Source: Synechococcus sp. AG-679-C18 (lineage in GTDB: Bacteria > Cyanobacteriota > Cyanobacteriia > PCC-6307 > Cyanobiaceae). From it: a stretch of 64,000 nucleotides of DNA. A program made the translations under genes and the position numbers. The stretch spans positions 120,667 to 184,666 of the forward strand of contig QCUL01000001.1 of assembly GCA_003210755.1 (NCBI GenBank), given 5' to 3'. Positions within the stretch are counted from its first letter, which is position 1; the number at the start of each line of letters is the position of its first letter. The notes below the pieces were generated by a model. It saw only the letters and a program-made list of their open reading frames with translations. It ran no database searches and was not told where the DNA came from. Of this stretch, positions 19,495-28,786 are shown piece by piece.

Positions 19495-19875
19495 ATGTTT
19501 AAGTCACTCGCACTCGCACTCGCTATCTCCAGCCTCGGACTCTCAGCTTCTCCTATCGCAGCTTTTGCAGAGAATGCAGGCACTCGATGTTCAGGTAGTG
19601 GAACCATCTGTGGACATGGAAACTCCATCGGTGGAATCAATTCCGGCAATACATACAATTCCGGCAATACCGTCGGCTCTTACAACGGCTCCGCCGTTGG
19701 CTCCTACAACCAGGACAACAGACGTTACGACAATCGTCGCTACAACAACGCTTTTAATCAAAATCAACGCTACAGCCAACGCACCAACAACCAACGCTGG
19801 AACAACCAACGCTGGAGCAATCGGCGCAATACAAGTGTTCACACCAATGTCACCAGTGATGTTGGTCTTTTTTAA
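19495..19875 (+). CDS. Secreted Asn/Arg-rich protein with GTICG motif
   Basis: 126 residues, family not recognised. Signal peptide MFKSLALALAISSLGLSASP to AFAE. The mature start RCSGSGTICGHGNSIGGINS and the NSGNTYNSGNT units match the middle of the 18417 protein. The rest is rich in N, R, Y, Q and W with short repeats (NNQRWNNQRWSNRR), so it is probably extended or fibrous and positively charged. ATG 19495 opens the signal peptide. Confidence 0.7.
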   Translation: MFKSLALALAISSLGLSASPIAAFAENAGTRCSGSGTICGHGNSIGGINSGNTYNSGNTVGSYNGSAVGSYNQDNRRYDNRRYNNAFNQNQRYSQRTNNQRWNNQRWSNRRNTSVHTNVTSDVGLF

Positions 19876-19899
19876 ACCTCTCATCTTTTTATGAATTCC

Positions 19900-19921
19900 A
19901 GGGCCTTACGGCCCTTTTTTT
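19900..19921 (+). terminator. Intrinsic terminator
   Basis: Stem AGGGCC / GGCCCT around TTAC, followed by a run of seven T. It ends the 19495 transcription unit. Confidence 0.88.
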
Positions 19922-20042
19922 AATGGAAATCATTAGCGACAAAAAGTCAGCGAAGGATGAAGATCTTTAATCAAACGATTTGTAGTTTTCGTTTTCAGGT
20001 ATCAGTGCTTCCACATAACCGAAATACCATTGAATTGAACAA

Positions 20043-21527
20043 TCAACCCTTCAACTTTTGGCTCAGAATCTGATTCGCTAATTTGGGATCAGCCTTCCCA
20101 CCTGTTTTTTTCATCAGTTGACCAACAAAGAAGCCCTGCAGCTTGTTCTTGCCACCACGGAAGGCTTCAACCTCATCAGGGTGAGCTGCCAGTAACTCCT
20201 CCACGATCGCAGTGATCGCTGCAGGATCACTGATCATCCCGAGTCCACGCTCTTCAACAATCGCCTTTGGTGAACCACCCTTTTCGAGAAGCTCGGGCAG
20301 AATCTCTTTAGCAATTTTTCCGCTGATCTTGCTCCCATCAATCAGCTTGACCATCTCTCCCAACTGCTCAGGACGAAAGGCCAATTCACTGAAAACAAGA
20401 CGATTGCTGTTCACATAAGCAGCGATGTCTCCGGTGATCCAATTCGCCGAAAGTTTTGGATCTGCACCTGTTTCCACTACAGATTCGAAGTACTGCGCCA
20501 TCGAGCGCTCATCCGTCAACACGCGAGCGTCGTACTGCGAGAGACCTAACACTTCCGCATAGCGATGACGCTTGGCAGATGGCAGCTCTGGCAGCTCGCT
20601 ACGCCAGGCTTCACGCTGATCAATACTCACCTCGATCGGCCCAAGATCAGGATCGGGAAAGAAGCGATAATCGCTGGCACCTTCCTTGGTGCGCATGCTC
20701 TTGGTGAGCTGCTTCGCTTCATCCCACAGCCGCGTTTCCTGAACAATCGGTTCATCGTTCTCGTAGGCCTTGATCTGACGTTTAATTTCGTACTCACACG
20801 CCTTCTGAATCGCTGAGAAGGAGTTCATGTTCTTGATCTCTACCTTCGTGCGGAAGGGGGCGTCAGGACCACGACGAACGGAAATGTTCACGTCGCAGCG
20901 CAGGGAGCCTTCCTGCATATTTCCATCACTCACTCCCAGATAGCGCATGATCCGACGGATTTCAGATGCATATTCAGCCGCTTCGCGGCCATTGCGCAAA
21001 TCTGGTTTGCTGACGATTTCAGCTAAGGCCACACCAGCGCGGTTGTAGTCAACGAGGGAATGCGTGGAGCCAGCCAATCGATCACTTCCCGCATGAACCA
21101 ACTTGCCGGCATCTTCCTCCATGTGAAGGCGCTCGATCCCTATCTTTTTCAGGTAAGACTCTTTTCCTTTTTCCGCAACTTCCACTTCAATCCAGCCGTT
21201 TTCGGCAATCGGCTCATCGAATTGAGAGATCTGGTAGTTCTTCGGTAGATCTGGATAAAAGTATTGCTTTCGATCGAATTTGCTGTGCTCAGCGATATTC
21301 AGATTCAAGGCCATCGCAGCCTTGACGGCATACTCGAGCACTTTTTGATTCAAAACAGGAAGCGTCCCTGGGAGGCCACAGACCACCGGATCGATGTGGG
21401 TGTTGGGATCATCTCCGAAAGCGGTCGAAGCAGCTGTAAAAATTTTGCTGTTAGTACCGAGCTGCACGTGGGTCTCCAAGCCAATCACGGCTTCCCAGGC
21501 CTGTTCCGTTGCTGCAGGTGCTGCCAT
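20043..21527 (-). CDS. gatB: Asp-tRNA(Asn)/Glu-tRNA(Gln) amidotransferase subunit B
   Basis: 494 residues. Part of GatCAB, which converts misacylated Glu-tRNA(Gln) to Gln-tRNA(Gln). Signatures are EAVIGLETHVQLGTNSKIF, CGLPGTLPVLN, the FDRKQYFYPDLPKNYQISQ tract and DYNRAGVALAEIVS; the C-terminal YqeY-like tail ends GQLMKKTGGKADPKLANQIL. ATG 21527 is chosen over a TTG one codon earlier. Confidence 0.97.
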   Translation of the reverse strand: MAAPAATEQAWEAVIGLETHVQLGTNSKIFTAASTAFGDDPNTHIDPVVCGLPGTLPVLNQKVLEYAVKAAMALNLNIAEHSKFDRKQYFYPDLPKNYQISQFDEPIAENGWIEVEVAEKGKESYLKKIGIERLHMEEDAGKLVHAGSDRLAGSTHSLVDYNRAGVALAEIVSKPDLRNGREAAEYASEIRRIMRYLGVSDGNMQEGSLRCDVNISVRRGPDAPFRTKVEIKNMNSFSAIQKACEYEIKRQIKAYENDEPIVQETRLWDEAKQLTKSMRTKEGASDYRFFPDPDLGPIEVSIDQREAWRSELPELPSAKRHRYAEVLGLSQYDARVLTDERSMAQYFESVVETGADPKLSANWITGDIAAYVNSNRLVFSELAFRPEQLGEMVKLIDGSKISGKIAKEILPELLEKGGSPKAIVEERGLGMISDPAAITAIVEELLAAHPDEVEAFRGGKNKLQGFFVGQLMKKTGGKADPKLANQILSQKLKG

Positions 21528-21714
21528 CAACTGTGAGCGTCGTCAAAGCCAGTCAATCCTATGGTGCTGACACCAATAATTAAGGTTTGACGCTTACGGA
21601 AGGCAGTAATCCCCTCCAATCAGCAAGGCTCCACAACTGCAACCGATGAAGCATCACCATCCTGAAAAAGATCAACAGCAAAAGGGATAAAATAAGGTAT
21701 CTCATGTCTAAAAA

Positions 21715-23349
21715 ATGTATTTCGATTGCCCTACACCGACACCAATCGAAAGATCTACTAGTGCAAACTATGATCAGAAAAATATAAAAGGCATAACTGT
21801 ATTTGGCGACAGCATGAGCGACTTTGGATCGAGATCAGCAGCCATGTATAAAAACGTTCTCTACCCTAAATCTCAGCCTGGATGGAGCGGCACAACCTTC
21901 AACCATTCGAATAACAACTGGCAAACCTTCTTGCGACAATCCGCTGGCGCATCCATTCAAGATAATTTCTGCCAAGACATTACAAATAGCTTGATTGGAG
22001 GGGGGCCAAGCCCGATCAAAGCAAACGACCTAAATCCTTCATATGCTCTGGGCGGTGCATTGACTGGCCGAAATACAATCTTTGATGTATTAAATTCCCT
22101 TGGACAATTCCCTCTAGAACTACTGAAGCCTCCATATGCAGTTAGTAAACTAGGAATACGTTCACAGATTGAGCACTTTTTTCAAAGTGACAACCATGAC
22201 CTCTCTGGCCAACTCACAGTGATATGGGGGGGAGGAAATGACCTCTTGGCGATGGTCCTACAACAACAAGATCTCAGCACAGGTTTTGAGAAGATTCTGA
22301 ACAACAGCAAAGCCAACCTGATCACCTTACTGCGCAAAAGCAATGCAAAAACTATCTTGATCTCAAGCGGTGCGCCGATCTTCGGCAGCGTAGATGGGGT
22401 GAGCTATGCCCTTCCTTACCTAAGAGATCTTCCAAGGAGTTGGCAAGATCAAATTCAATCTGGTTCCGCCTCAGACCTACATGCCAAAACCAAACAAATA
22501 GCAGAAGCTGTTACAAAAATGTTCCCCTATGCAACGATAATTCCTTTTAATAATGAATACCAATATAACTGGGAGCGATTTGGCAACGAACTCGGAAACT
22601 TCAAAAAATACGGAATCATCAACACAACAGAATCTGCGCAAGAGGAGGCTCAGCTAGATCAGAAAGACGGAATCCTCTACAACGCACTCCCCTTCGCTGA
22701 ACGGAATCACACAATCCACCGGAAGCGAACCGAAGATGGTTTTCTCTACTTCGACTCACTGCATCCAACCGAATCCGGGCACAAAATACTTTCTAAAGCC
22801 ATCGAGCTAACTCTCAAGGAACATCAATCGGCAATCAAATCATCACTGACGCAAACGGTAATCTCCACAAAAAGCTCTTTTTATGTTGGAACATTAGGCA
22901 ACGATTTCATCACTTCATCTACCCATGGCAGCACGCTTCAGGGTTTACAAGGGAATGACATCCTTCAAGGCGAAGCAGGAGATGATTACCTCCAAGGTGG
23001 ATTCGGTAATGACAAACTTAATGGGAATGGGGGCAGCAATCGCCTAAACGGCGGACCTGGTGCCGACGTTTTTGTCATTGGCCTCAAAAGCCTTATCGAT
23101 GGCCCGCAAATCATTGAAGACTTCAACAGTGAGGAGGGAGACAGGATTCTGCTTTCACCTGTTCTAGGTGAATTGTTGGGAGATCCTTTTATTGTTCCCA
23201 CTACTGCGAAGTGGGACAAAGCTCTTAAAATTGATGTCACCAAAAAAGGAAACCTCAGGCTTGAAATCTCCCTAAGCCCAATCAGCAAAAGCCCTGGTGT
23301 CGTGATCCTTAACAATATTGAAACTTTGAACTTTAATGCTCTGTCCTGA
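21715..23349 (+). CDS. GDSL/SGNH hydrolase with RTX calcium-binding tail
   Basis: 544 residues. A probable secreted esterase or lipase. The SGNH blocks are FGDSMSDFG (nucleophile Ser near residue 33), WGGGNDLL (Asn near 174) and the Asp-His block DSLHPTESGH (near 347-350). The C-terminal part (about 400-460) carries RTX nonapeptides: LQGNDILQG, GDDYLQGGFGNDKL, LNGGPGADVF. RTX proteins bind calcium after type I export; no Sec signal peptide is seen, which agrees with that route. No type I exporter lies nearby. The N-terminal PTPTPIERS stretch is not part of the hydrolase fold. The gene splits gatB from thiO. Confidence 0.85.
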   Translation: MYFDCPTPTPIERSTSANYDQKNIKGITVFGDSMSDFGSRSAAMYKNVLYPKSQPGWSGTTFNHSNNNWQTFLRQSAGASIQDNFCQDITNSLIGGGPSPIKANDLNPSYALGGALTGRNTIFDVLNSLGQFPLELLKPPYAVSKLGIRSQIEHFFQSDNHDLSGQLTVIWGGGNDLLAMVLQQQDLSTGFEKILNNSKANLITLLRKSNAKTILISSGAPIFGSVDGVSYALPYLRDLPRSWQDQIQSGSASDLHAKTKQIAEAVTKMFPYATIIPFNNEYQYNWERFGNELGNFKKYGIINTTESAQEEAQLDQKDGILYNALPFAERNHTIHRKRTEDGFLYFDSLHPTESGHKILSKAIELTLKEHQSAIKSSLTQTVISTKSSFYVGTLGNDFITSSTHGSTLQGLQGNDILQGEAGDDYLQGGFGNDKLNGNGGSNRLNGGPGADVFVIGLKSLIDGPQIIEDFNSEEGDRILLSPVLGELLGDPFIVPTTAKWDKALKIDVTKKGNLRLEISLSPISKSPGVVILNNIETLNFNALS

Positions 23350-23442
23350 CCTACATCTCAGGCCTTAAGGCAGCGCCCAACAGCACATCAGAAATCATTC
23401 TGGGAGACAACACGGCACGGCAAAAGCGGACCGGAACTCGAC

Positions 23443-24558
23443 ATGACGGCACGAAGCAGCGGTTTCAGAGAGCAGATTTTGATCCTCGGCGGCGGACTGA
23501 TGGGCCTCGCCGTAGCCCATCAACTCGCTAGGCGCGGCCGTGCAGTGACAGTCTTGAGTAGGCGCCGCAACGAAGCAGCTGGCTTCGTTGCCGCAGGGAT
23601 GCTTGCACCACACGCCGAGGGCCTCAGCGGAGACCAACTCACACTCGGTCAACTCAGCCTGGAACGAGTTCCAAGCTGGGTGGCACAAATTGAGGCCGAC
23701 AGCGGCCTGTCCTGTGGACTGCGCTCGACCGGAATCATCGTTCCATTTCACGATGCAGAGGAGCGAGACCGATATTCCACCAGTGGTTTTGGACAATCCC
23801 TGAATCGCAGCCAGCTCGAACAGGAACTCCCCGGACTTAGCCCGTCCTGGAGCACAGGCCTGCTCTTTGAGCAAGACGGCCAGATCGACAATCGCCGCCA
23901 GCTGATGCGTGCCCTGGAGAGCGCCTGCGTGGATCGCGGCGTGATGTTTCAAGAAGGGGTCGAAGTTGAGGGACTGCTTCACAACAGCACCTCCCTGACC
24001 GGCGCACGCATCCGCAACGCCGAAGGAACACTCGAGACCGTTTTAGGTAACGAAGCCGTGCTTTGTTGCGGAGCCTGGAGTGCCAAGCTCCTGCCCCTGC
24101 TCCCTGTATTCCCCGTCAAGGGGCAGATGCTGTCACTCCAGGCACCAAGAGGAGCTCTCAAGCGCGTGATTTTCGGGCCTGGAACCTATTTAGTTCCCAG
24201 GGAAGACGGTCTCGTAGTAGTTGGGGCAACAAGCGAAAAAGACGCTGGTTTTTGCGAAGGGCTAACTCCACAAGGTCAGCGACAACTCAAGAGCGGCCTT
24301 GCTTCACTGCTCCCTCAAGCCACTACGTGGCCACCGATGGAGCGCTGGTGGGGATTTCGCCCCTGCACTCCAGACGAAGGCCCACTGCTGGGGGCAGGTC
24401 CCATCCCTGGGCTATGGCTGGCCTGCGGTCATCATCGCAATGGCGTGTTGTTAGCAGCCATCACCGCAGAGCTCCTGGCAGACGCCATCACCCATCAGGC
24501 CATTAGCCCAGAATTCACAAGGCTGCTCAACGGCTTCCGCTGGGACCGATTCCAATAA
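23443..24558 (+). CDS. thiO: Glycine oxidase ThiO
   Basis: 371 residues. FAD-dependent oxidation of glycine to dehydroglycine for the thiazole ring of thiamine. The FAD dinucleotide-binding motif is LILGGGLMGLAVAHQLARRG; FVAAGMLAPHAEG and GHHRNGVLLAAITAELLADA are typical of ThiO. No TPP riboswitch is apparent in the 93 bp upstream. Confidence 0.88.
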   Translation: MTARSSGFREQILILGGGLMGLAVAHQLARRGRAVTVLSRRRNEAAGFVAAGMLAPHAEGLSGDQLTLGQLSLERVPSWVAQIEADSGLSCGLRSTGIIVPFHDAEERDRYSTSGFGQSLNRSQLEQELPGLSPSWSTGLLFEQDGQIDNRRQLMRALESACVDRGVMFQEGVEVEGLLHNSTSLTGARIRNAEGTLETVLGNEAVLCCGAWSAKLLPLLPVFPVKGQMLSLQAPRGALKRVIFGPGTYLVPREDGLVVVGATSEKDAGFCEGLTPQGQRQLKSGLASLLPQATTWPPMERWWGFRPCTPDEGPLLGAGPIPGLWLACGHHRNGVLLAAITAELLADAITHQAISPEFTRLLNGFRWDRFQ

Positions 24559-24570
24559 CTAAACAGACAA

Positions 24571-24601
24571 AACAAAACCCCCAGGTGGAAATCCCGAGGG
24601 T
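24571..24601 (-). terminator. Terminator of ndk
   Basis: On the minus strand ACCCTCGGG pairs with CCTGGGGGT (two G-T pairs) around a 7-nt loop, followed by TTTGTTTTGT. It lies about 35 bp after the ndk stop. No T-tract exists on the plus side, so it does not end thiO. Confidence 0.75.
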
Positions 24602-24635
24602 GTCAAGCCAACAAGCCGAGGGCAAAGCAGAGCAA

Positions 24636-25094
24636 TCAGTCTTCCACGCGCCAGCTCTGATCGGACGGAGTCCAATCACTCAACTCAGAGGGCTGGAACC
24701 ACAGGCCAATCTCAAACTGAGCCGTTTCTGGAGCATCGGAACCATGAATCACATTGCGTCCGATATTCACGGCCAGATCACCTCGAATGGTTCCGGGATC
24801 GGCCTCCAGCGGCTTTGTGGCGCCAATCATTTTGCGAGCACTGGTGATCACACCATCTCCCTCCCACACCATGGCCACCACGGGGCCAGAGGTGATGAAG
24901 TCCACCAGACCAGCAAAGAAGGGACGCTCCTTATGCACGCCGTAATGCTGTTCAGCAAGCGCACGACTGGGGGTGAGCTGTTTCAGACCTACCAACTTGA
25001 AACCTTTTCGCTCGAAGCGACCCAGGATCTCGCCTACAAGACCGCGTTGAACGCCGTCAGGCTTGATAGCAATAAAAGAGCGTTCGGCAGCCAT
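24636..25094 (-). CDS. ndk: Nucleoside diphosphate kinase
   Basis: 152 residues. It transfers the gamma phosphate between nucleotides through a phosphohistidine. The active-site His is in [20 protein letters not shown]; the N-terminus [20 protein letters not shown] and the [20 protein letters not shown] segment are family signatures. ATG 25094 ([11 protein letters not shown]) is the standard start. Confidence 0.97.
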   Translation of the reverse strand: MAAERSFIAIKPDGVQRGLVGEILGRFERKGFKLVGLKQLTPSRALAEQHYGVHKERPFFAGLVDFITSGPVVAMVWEGDGVITSARKMIGATKPLEADPGTIRGDLAVNIGRNVIHGSDAPETAQFEIGLWFQPSELSDWTPSDQSWRVED

Positions 25095-25159
25095 AACATT
25101 GAAAAAACCGTCGTCATCGTCAACGCCAGACACCCCAATTGGCAAGTACAACCACGGCA

Positions 25160-25177
25160 AAGGAGTTCTAGCTCCTT
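25160..25177. promoter_or_regulatory. Inverted repeat in the ndk-speA divergent region
   Basis: Perfect arms AAGGAG / CTCCTT separated by TTCTAG. No T-tract follows in either direction. It lies 33 bp before the speA start and 66 bp before ndk, so it may be an operator or a hairpin in the speA leader. Confidence 0.3.
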
Positions 25178-25209
25178 AGATTCTCCCCATTAGATCGTTA
25201 CCCGTTCCC

Positions 25210-27144
25210 ATGGTGCTCGCCGACTCCATCACCTGGACGGGGAGCGATAGCGCCCAACTTTATGGACTTGAACGCTGGGGAGATCCTTACTTCTCCATCA
25301 ATCCACGCGGCCATGTCAGCGTTCAACCGCGCGGAGACCGTGGCGGAAGTCTGGATCTGATGGAGCTTGTGGCCGGCCTTCAAGACCGGAGTCTCGGATT
25401 GCCCTTGCTGATCCGCTTCGATGACATCCTCGAAGACAGGCTCGAACGCCTTCACGCAGCATTTGAGCGAGCCATTACCCGCTACGACTACAACGGTCGC
25501 TATCAGGGTGTATTCCCTGTGAAGTGCAACCAACAGCGCCACGTGGTGGAGGAATTAGTCAGCTGCGGGAGACGTTGGCATTTCGGATTGGAAGCGGGCA
25601 GCAAAGCCGAACTCCTGATCGCGCTCTCACTGATTGACGATCCAGAAGCCCTGCTGATCTGCAACGGCTACAAGGATCAGCGGTATATCGAAACAGCCAT
25701 TCTCGCGAGACGCCTAGGGCGTCGACCGGTGGTGGTCATCGAACAGCCCGACGAAGTGCAGCGCATCATCGATGCAAGCCAAGAGCTCGGAGCAGCTCCG
25801 CTCATTGGAATCAGGGCACGTCTCTCAAGCCGTAGCACTGGACGCTGGGGAAGCTCCATAGGAGACAAAGCGAAATTCGGGTTGCCCGCTCCTGAAATCA
25901 TTTCCACGGTGAACGCCCTGCGTGACGCCAACCTTCTCAGCGAGCTGCGGCTTTTGCATTTCCACGTTGGCAGCCAAATCAATGACATTGCCGTGGTGAA
26001 AGACGCTTTACAAGAGGCCTCCCGCATGTACGTGGAACTCCATGCTCTCGGTGCACCGATGGGATATTTGGATGTTGGCGGTGGGCTCGGCATCGATTAC
26101 GACGGCAGTCGTACCGCAACGGCGGCTTCCACCAATTACTCCCTGCAGAACTACGCCAACGACGTAGTGGCGACCGTAAAAGAAGGATGTGAGCCCAAGG
26201 GCGTTCCAGTACCAACACTCGTCAGTGAAAGCGGCCGAGCGATCGCCAGCCATTTTTCAGTGCTGGTCTTCAACGTTCTCGGCAGCGGAGGCCTGCAACA
26301 ACCGGCACCCCCACTTGAAGACGATGAGCCTCTGATCGTTCGCAATCTGCGCGAGACCTTTCAAAATGTGGAGGCCTTGCCGATCGAGATGCCGATCGAT
26401 CCATCGCGTCTTCAAGAAGCCTGGAACGATGCCCTCAAATTCAAAGAAGATGCCTTAGCTGCATTCCGCCTTGGCTACCTGAGCCTGAAAGAACGCAGCA
26501 TGGCGGAACAACTCACATGGGCATGCGCTAGAGCGTTACTCGATCGCCTACCTGACGATGAAAAACTGCCGGATGATCTCAAAGCACTTCCGGCTGTCTT
26601 AGCGGAGACTTACTACGCCAACCTTTCAATTTTCCGCTCGGCTCCAGACACCTGGGCTATCCAGCAACTTTTCCCGCTGATGCCGCTGCATCGTCTCAAT
26701 GAAAAGCCCACACGTCTGGGACATTTCGCCGATTTAACCTGCGACTCCGACGGCAAGCTTAATCGTTTCATCAATGACGGACAAAACAAGCCTCTGCTCG
26801 AACTCCATCAGCTGAAACCAAACGAGCCTTATTTGATCGGAATGTTTTTAGGTGGCGCCTACCAAGAGGTGATGGGAAATCTGCACAACCTGTTCGGAAG
26901 CACAGATGCAGCTCACATCCGCCTTGCGCCCGGTGGCGATTACCAAGTGGATCATGTGGTGCGTGGAGATACCAACGCCGACGTCCTGCAGATGATGGAA
27001 CATGATCCAGATCAGCTCCTGGAACGGCTACGCATGGCCAGCGAGAAAGCAATCAGCAGCGGCACCTTACGCATCAATGAATCAAGACGATTGATGGATC
27101 ACCTCGAAATCAGTTTGCGCCAGAGCACCTACTTACAAGGCTGA
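25210..27144 (+). CDS. speA: Biosynthetic arginine decarboxylase
   Basis: 644 residues. PLP enzyme that makes agmatine for polyamine synthesis. The PLP lysine is in YQGVFPVKCNQQRHVVEEL; FGLEAGSKAEL, LLHFHVGSQINDI and LDVGGGLGIDYDGS are typical of the alanine-racemase-type fold, and VSESGRAIASH is conserved. The 3' end of the gene has a second, decayed copy 5615 bp downstream (32622-32764). Confidence 0.96.
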   Translation: MVLADSITWTGSDSAQLYGLERWGDPYFSINPRGHVSVQPRGDRGGSLDLMELVAGLQDRSLGLPLLIRFDDILEDRLERLHAAFERAITRYDYNGRYQGVFPVKCNQQRHVVEELVSCGRRWHFGLEAGSKAELLIALSLIDDPEALLICNGYKDQRYIETAILARRLGRRPVVVIEQPDEVQRIIDASQELGAAPLIGIRARLSSRSTGRWGSSIGDKAKFGLPAPEIISTVNALRDANLLSELRLLHFHVGSQINDIAVVKDALQEASRMYVELHALGAPMGYLDVGGGLGIDYDGSRTATAASTNYSLQNYANDVVATVKEGCEPKGVPVPTLVSESGRAIASHFSVLVFNVLGSGGLQQPAPPLEDDEPLIVRNLRETFQNVEALPIEMPIDPSRLQEAWNDALKFKEDALAAFRLGYLSLKERSMAEQLTWACARALLDRLPDDEKLPDDLKALPAVLAETYYANLSIFRSAPDTWAIQQLFPLMPLHRLNEKPTRLGHFADLTCDSDGKLNRFINDGQNKPLLELHQLKPNEPYLIGMFLGGAYQEVMGNLHNLFGSTDAAHIRLAPGGDYQVDHVVRGDTNADVLQMMEHDPDQLLERLRMASEKAISSGTLRINESRRLMDHLEISLRQSTYLQG

Positions 27145-27167
27145 ACCAAAGCCTTCAGCAAGAAGAT

Positions 27168-27863
27168 CTAGTTCGCCGGCAGTAGTCCTCTACGAATCAG
27201 TGGATTGAGATCAGCAATCGTGAATGCCCCATCCTCTGTCACGGTCACAGTGCCGCGAGTGCGCAACTTACTGAGGGTGCGAGACGCCGTCTCCCGAGCC
27301 AACCCCGCAAGCAAAGCTATTTCTCGTTGTGCCAAGACAGGAATCAAAGCTTGCGGATCATTTGCTGCCGAACTTTTTCGGGCCAAGTACGCCAATGCAT
27401 CCAACAGACGTGTCGTTGCATCAGCGGTCTGCAACACAAAACGTTGATTGAGATCCCTCAACCTTGATGCTTCGAGCCTGGCCAAAGCAAGTGCAAAACC
27501 AGGTTGCTTTGCCAAAAGAGCAGTAAATGGCGCAGCACGAAGTTTGACCAGTCGGAGGGGTGTCAGAGCAACCACATCCGCTGACCGAGATGCTCCATCA
27601 AGCGCAGCCATCTCACCAAAAACATCACCAACGCCGAGCAGAGACATCACCACCTCATCTCCATCTGCGGAGTAGGTGCGCACTTTGGCCAGGCCAGAGC
27701 GAAGCAAGAACAATGACTCTCCCCAGTCTTGTTCCATCACGACTACCTGATCAGGCTGATGGGAAGACTCACGATGCCTATCGAGCAACTGCGACAGGTG
27801 GTCTTGTTCCAGGGAGTTAAACATCTGCATTTCAGCCAATGCAGTTACGGAAAGTGGCGGCAT
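27168..27863 (-). CDS. Crp/Fnr-family transcription regulator
   Basis: 231 residues. The cyclic-nucleotide-binding domain (about 15-130) has the phosphate-binding cassette VFGEMAALDGASRSADV with Glu 84 and Arg 93, the pair that holds cAMP in CRP. A dimer helix follows and then a winged HTH (about 175-215). The recognition helix reads ARETASRTLSKL; R190, E191 and R195 correspond to the CRP bases-reading residues, while S194 is Fnr-like. Iron-sulfur cysteines are absent, so it is not an oxygen-sensing Fnr. It is transcribed away from the cAMP genes and converges on speA, 23 bp away. Targets are unknown. Confidence 0.85.
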   Translation of the reverse strand: MPPLSVTALAEMQMFNSLEQDHLSQLLDRHRESSHQPDQVVVMEQDWGESLFLLRSGLAKVRTYSADGDEVVMSLLGVGDVFGEMAALDGASRSADVVALTPLRLVKLRAAPFTALLAKQPGFALALARLEASRLRDLNQRFVLQTADATTRLLDALAYLARKSSAANDPQALIPVLAQREIALLAGLARETASRTLSKLRTRGTVTVTEDGAFTIADLNPLIRRGLLPAN

Positions 27864-28231
27864 CTCAAATCCTGATCAAGAGCAACACCCACATCAATGC
27901 TCAGAGCAAACGAGAGTGAAGCGACGACGGCGTTGCAACCAATTCATGATGGCGTGAAGCGGCGTCCCCAGCCTCCTAAGCCCTGCAACCCTTATCAGGA
28001 GAACAACGAGCGGCAAGTTCATGAGTGGCGGCTGTGACCCCACTACCAACTCCAATGCAGCCTGCGGTCTCAGCCTGACATCCTGTCACCTGCTATACGG
28101 TCTCTCTAAGACTCGAAATCGCAGACGGAATGGAGTAACAGCAAGAGAGACAGGACGTGGAATGATTCCAACAGTGCTGCCAGCAAAGGCGCAAGCCGCT
28201 ATAGCGGAAGAGACCAGTCAGATAGTGCAGC
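27864..28231. other. Divergent intergenic region of the cAMP module
   Basis: 368 bp between the Crp-like gene (leftward) and the cNMP-binding gene (rightward). It should hold both promoters. No CRP-type, NtcA-type or riboswitch signal is convincing; the only strong feature is the palindrome at 28196-28207. No gene is supported. Confidence 0.6.
28196..28207. promoter_or_regulatory. 12-bp palindrome before the cNMP-binding gene
   Basis: CCGCTATAGCGG is a perfect palindrome 24 bp before the ATG at 28232, so it may be an operator or overlap the promoter -10 region. Confidence 0.35.
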
Positions 28232-28786
28232 ATGAAGGGCGTCTATCCCCGACTGAGTCAGCTTCTGGTCACTCACCTCCAAGAACTCAAGGCTGAATCC
28301 AGGCATTACGCCCAAGGAGATGTCGTGATTGAGAAGCAGAAACATGCCGATGAAATTTTGCTTCTAATGAGCGGAGAGCTCAGTGTTGAGATCAGCCCTG
28401 AATGCGAGTTAGCCCGAATCAAGCCCGGAGAAATGCTCGGCGAAATGGGCTTATCTGGAGACAATCGACACAGCGCAACGGTACGCGTCCATGACGGACC
28501 GGCAGAATTGATCCAAGTGAACGCCGATGCCTTGCTTCGCTTGGCCCTTTTCGATGGCGATCTTGCTCTGGAGATGCTCGCTTTGAGCAGCGCTCGCTGC
28601 AGGCAAAGCAACCAGCAAATGGCCTTGCTACTGGGCGCAATCCAGGCTCTCTCCGACGGCAATAGAGACCAACTTCAAACATCACTGAACCACTTACAAG
28701 CCGAAGCTGGTGGATTTCAAGCTGCTGCAAAGCATTTGGCAAGCATCAGTGAGCGTCTGCTTAAGCCCAGCCGCAGCGGGGGATGA
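28232..28786 (+). CDS. Stand-alone cyclic-nucleotide-binding protein
   Basis: 184 residues. One cNMP-binding domain (about 10-115) with cassette PGEMLGEMGLSGDNRHSATV; Glu 71 and Arg 79 fit cAMP binding. No DNA-binding or enzyme domain follows; the C-terminal 65 residues form helices (LLLGAIQALSDGNRDQLQTS) of unknown role. Its stop overlaps the start of the adenylyl cyclase gene as ATGA, so the two are coupled. A cAMP buffer, a sensor subunit or a feedback partner of the cyclase are all possible. Confidence 0.82.
   Translation: MKGVYPRLSQLLVTHLQELKAESRHYAQGDVVIEKQKHADEILLLMSGELSVEISPECELARIKPGEMLGEMGLSGDNRHSATVRVHDGPAELIQVNADALLRLALFDGDLALEMLALSSARCRQSNQQMALLLGAIQALSDGNRDQLQTSLNHLQAEAGGFQAAAKHLASISERLLKPSRSGG

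Noticed and set aside
21532..21547. CRP-like site TGTGAGCGTCGTCAAA before gatB
   Set aside because: The second half-site is TCAAA, one base off, and the site touches the gatB start region; too weak compared with the two perfect sites.
23350..23442. TPP riboswitch before thiO
   Set aside because: None of the conserved thi-box segments is present; only a 10-bp palindrome GCCTTAAGGC at 23362 was seen.
24571..24601. Terminator of thiO
   Set aside because: The T-tract is on the minus-strand side only, so it serves ndk.
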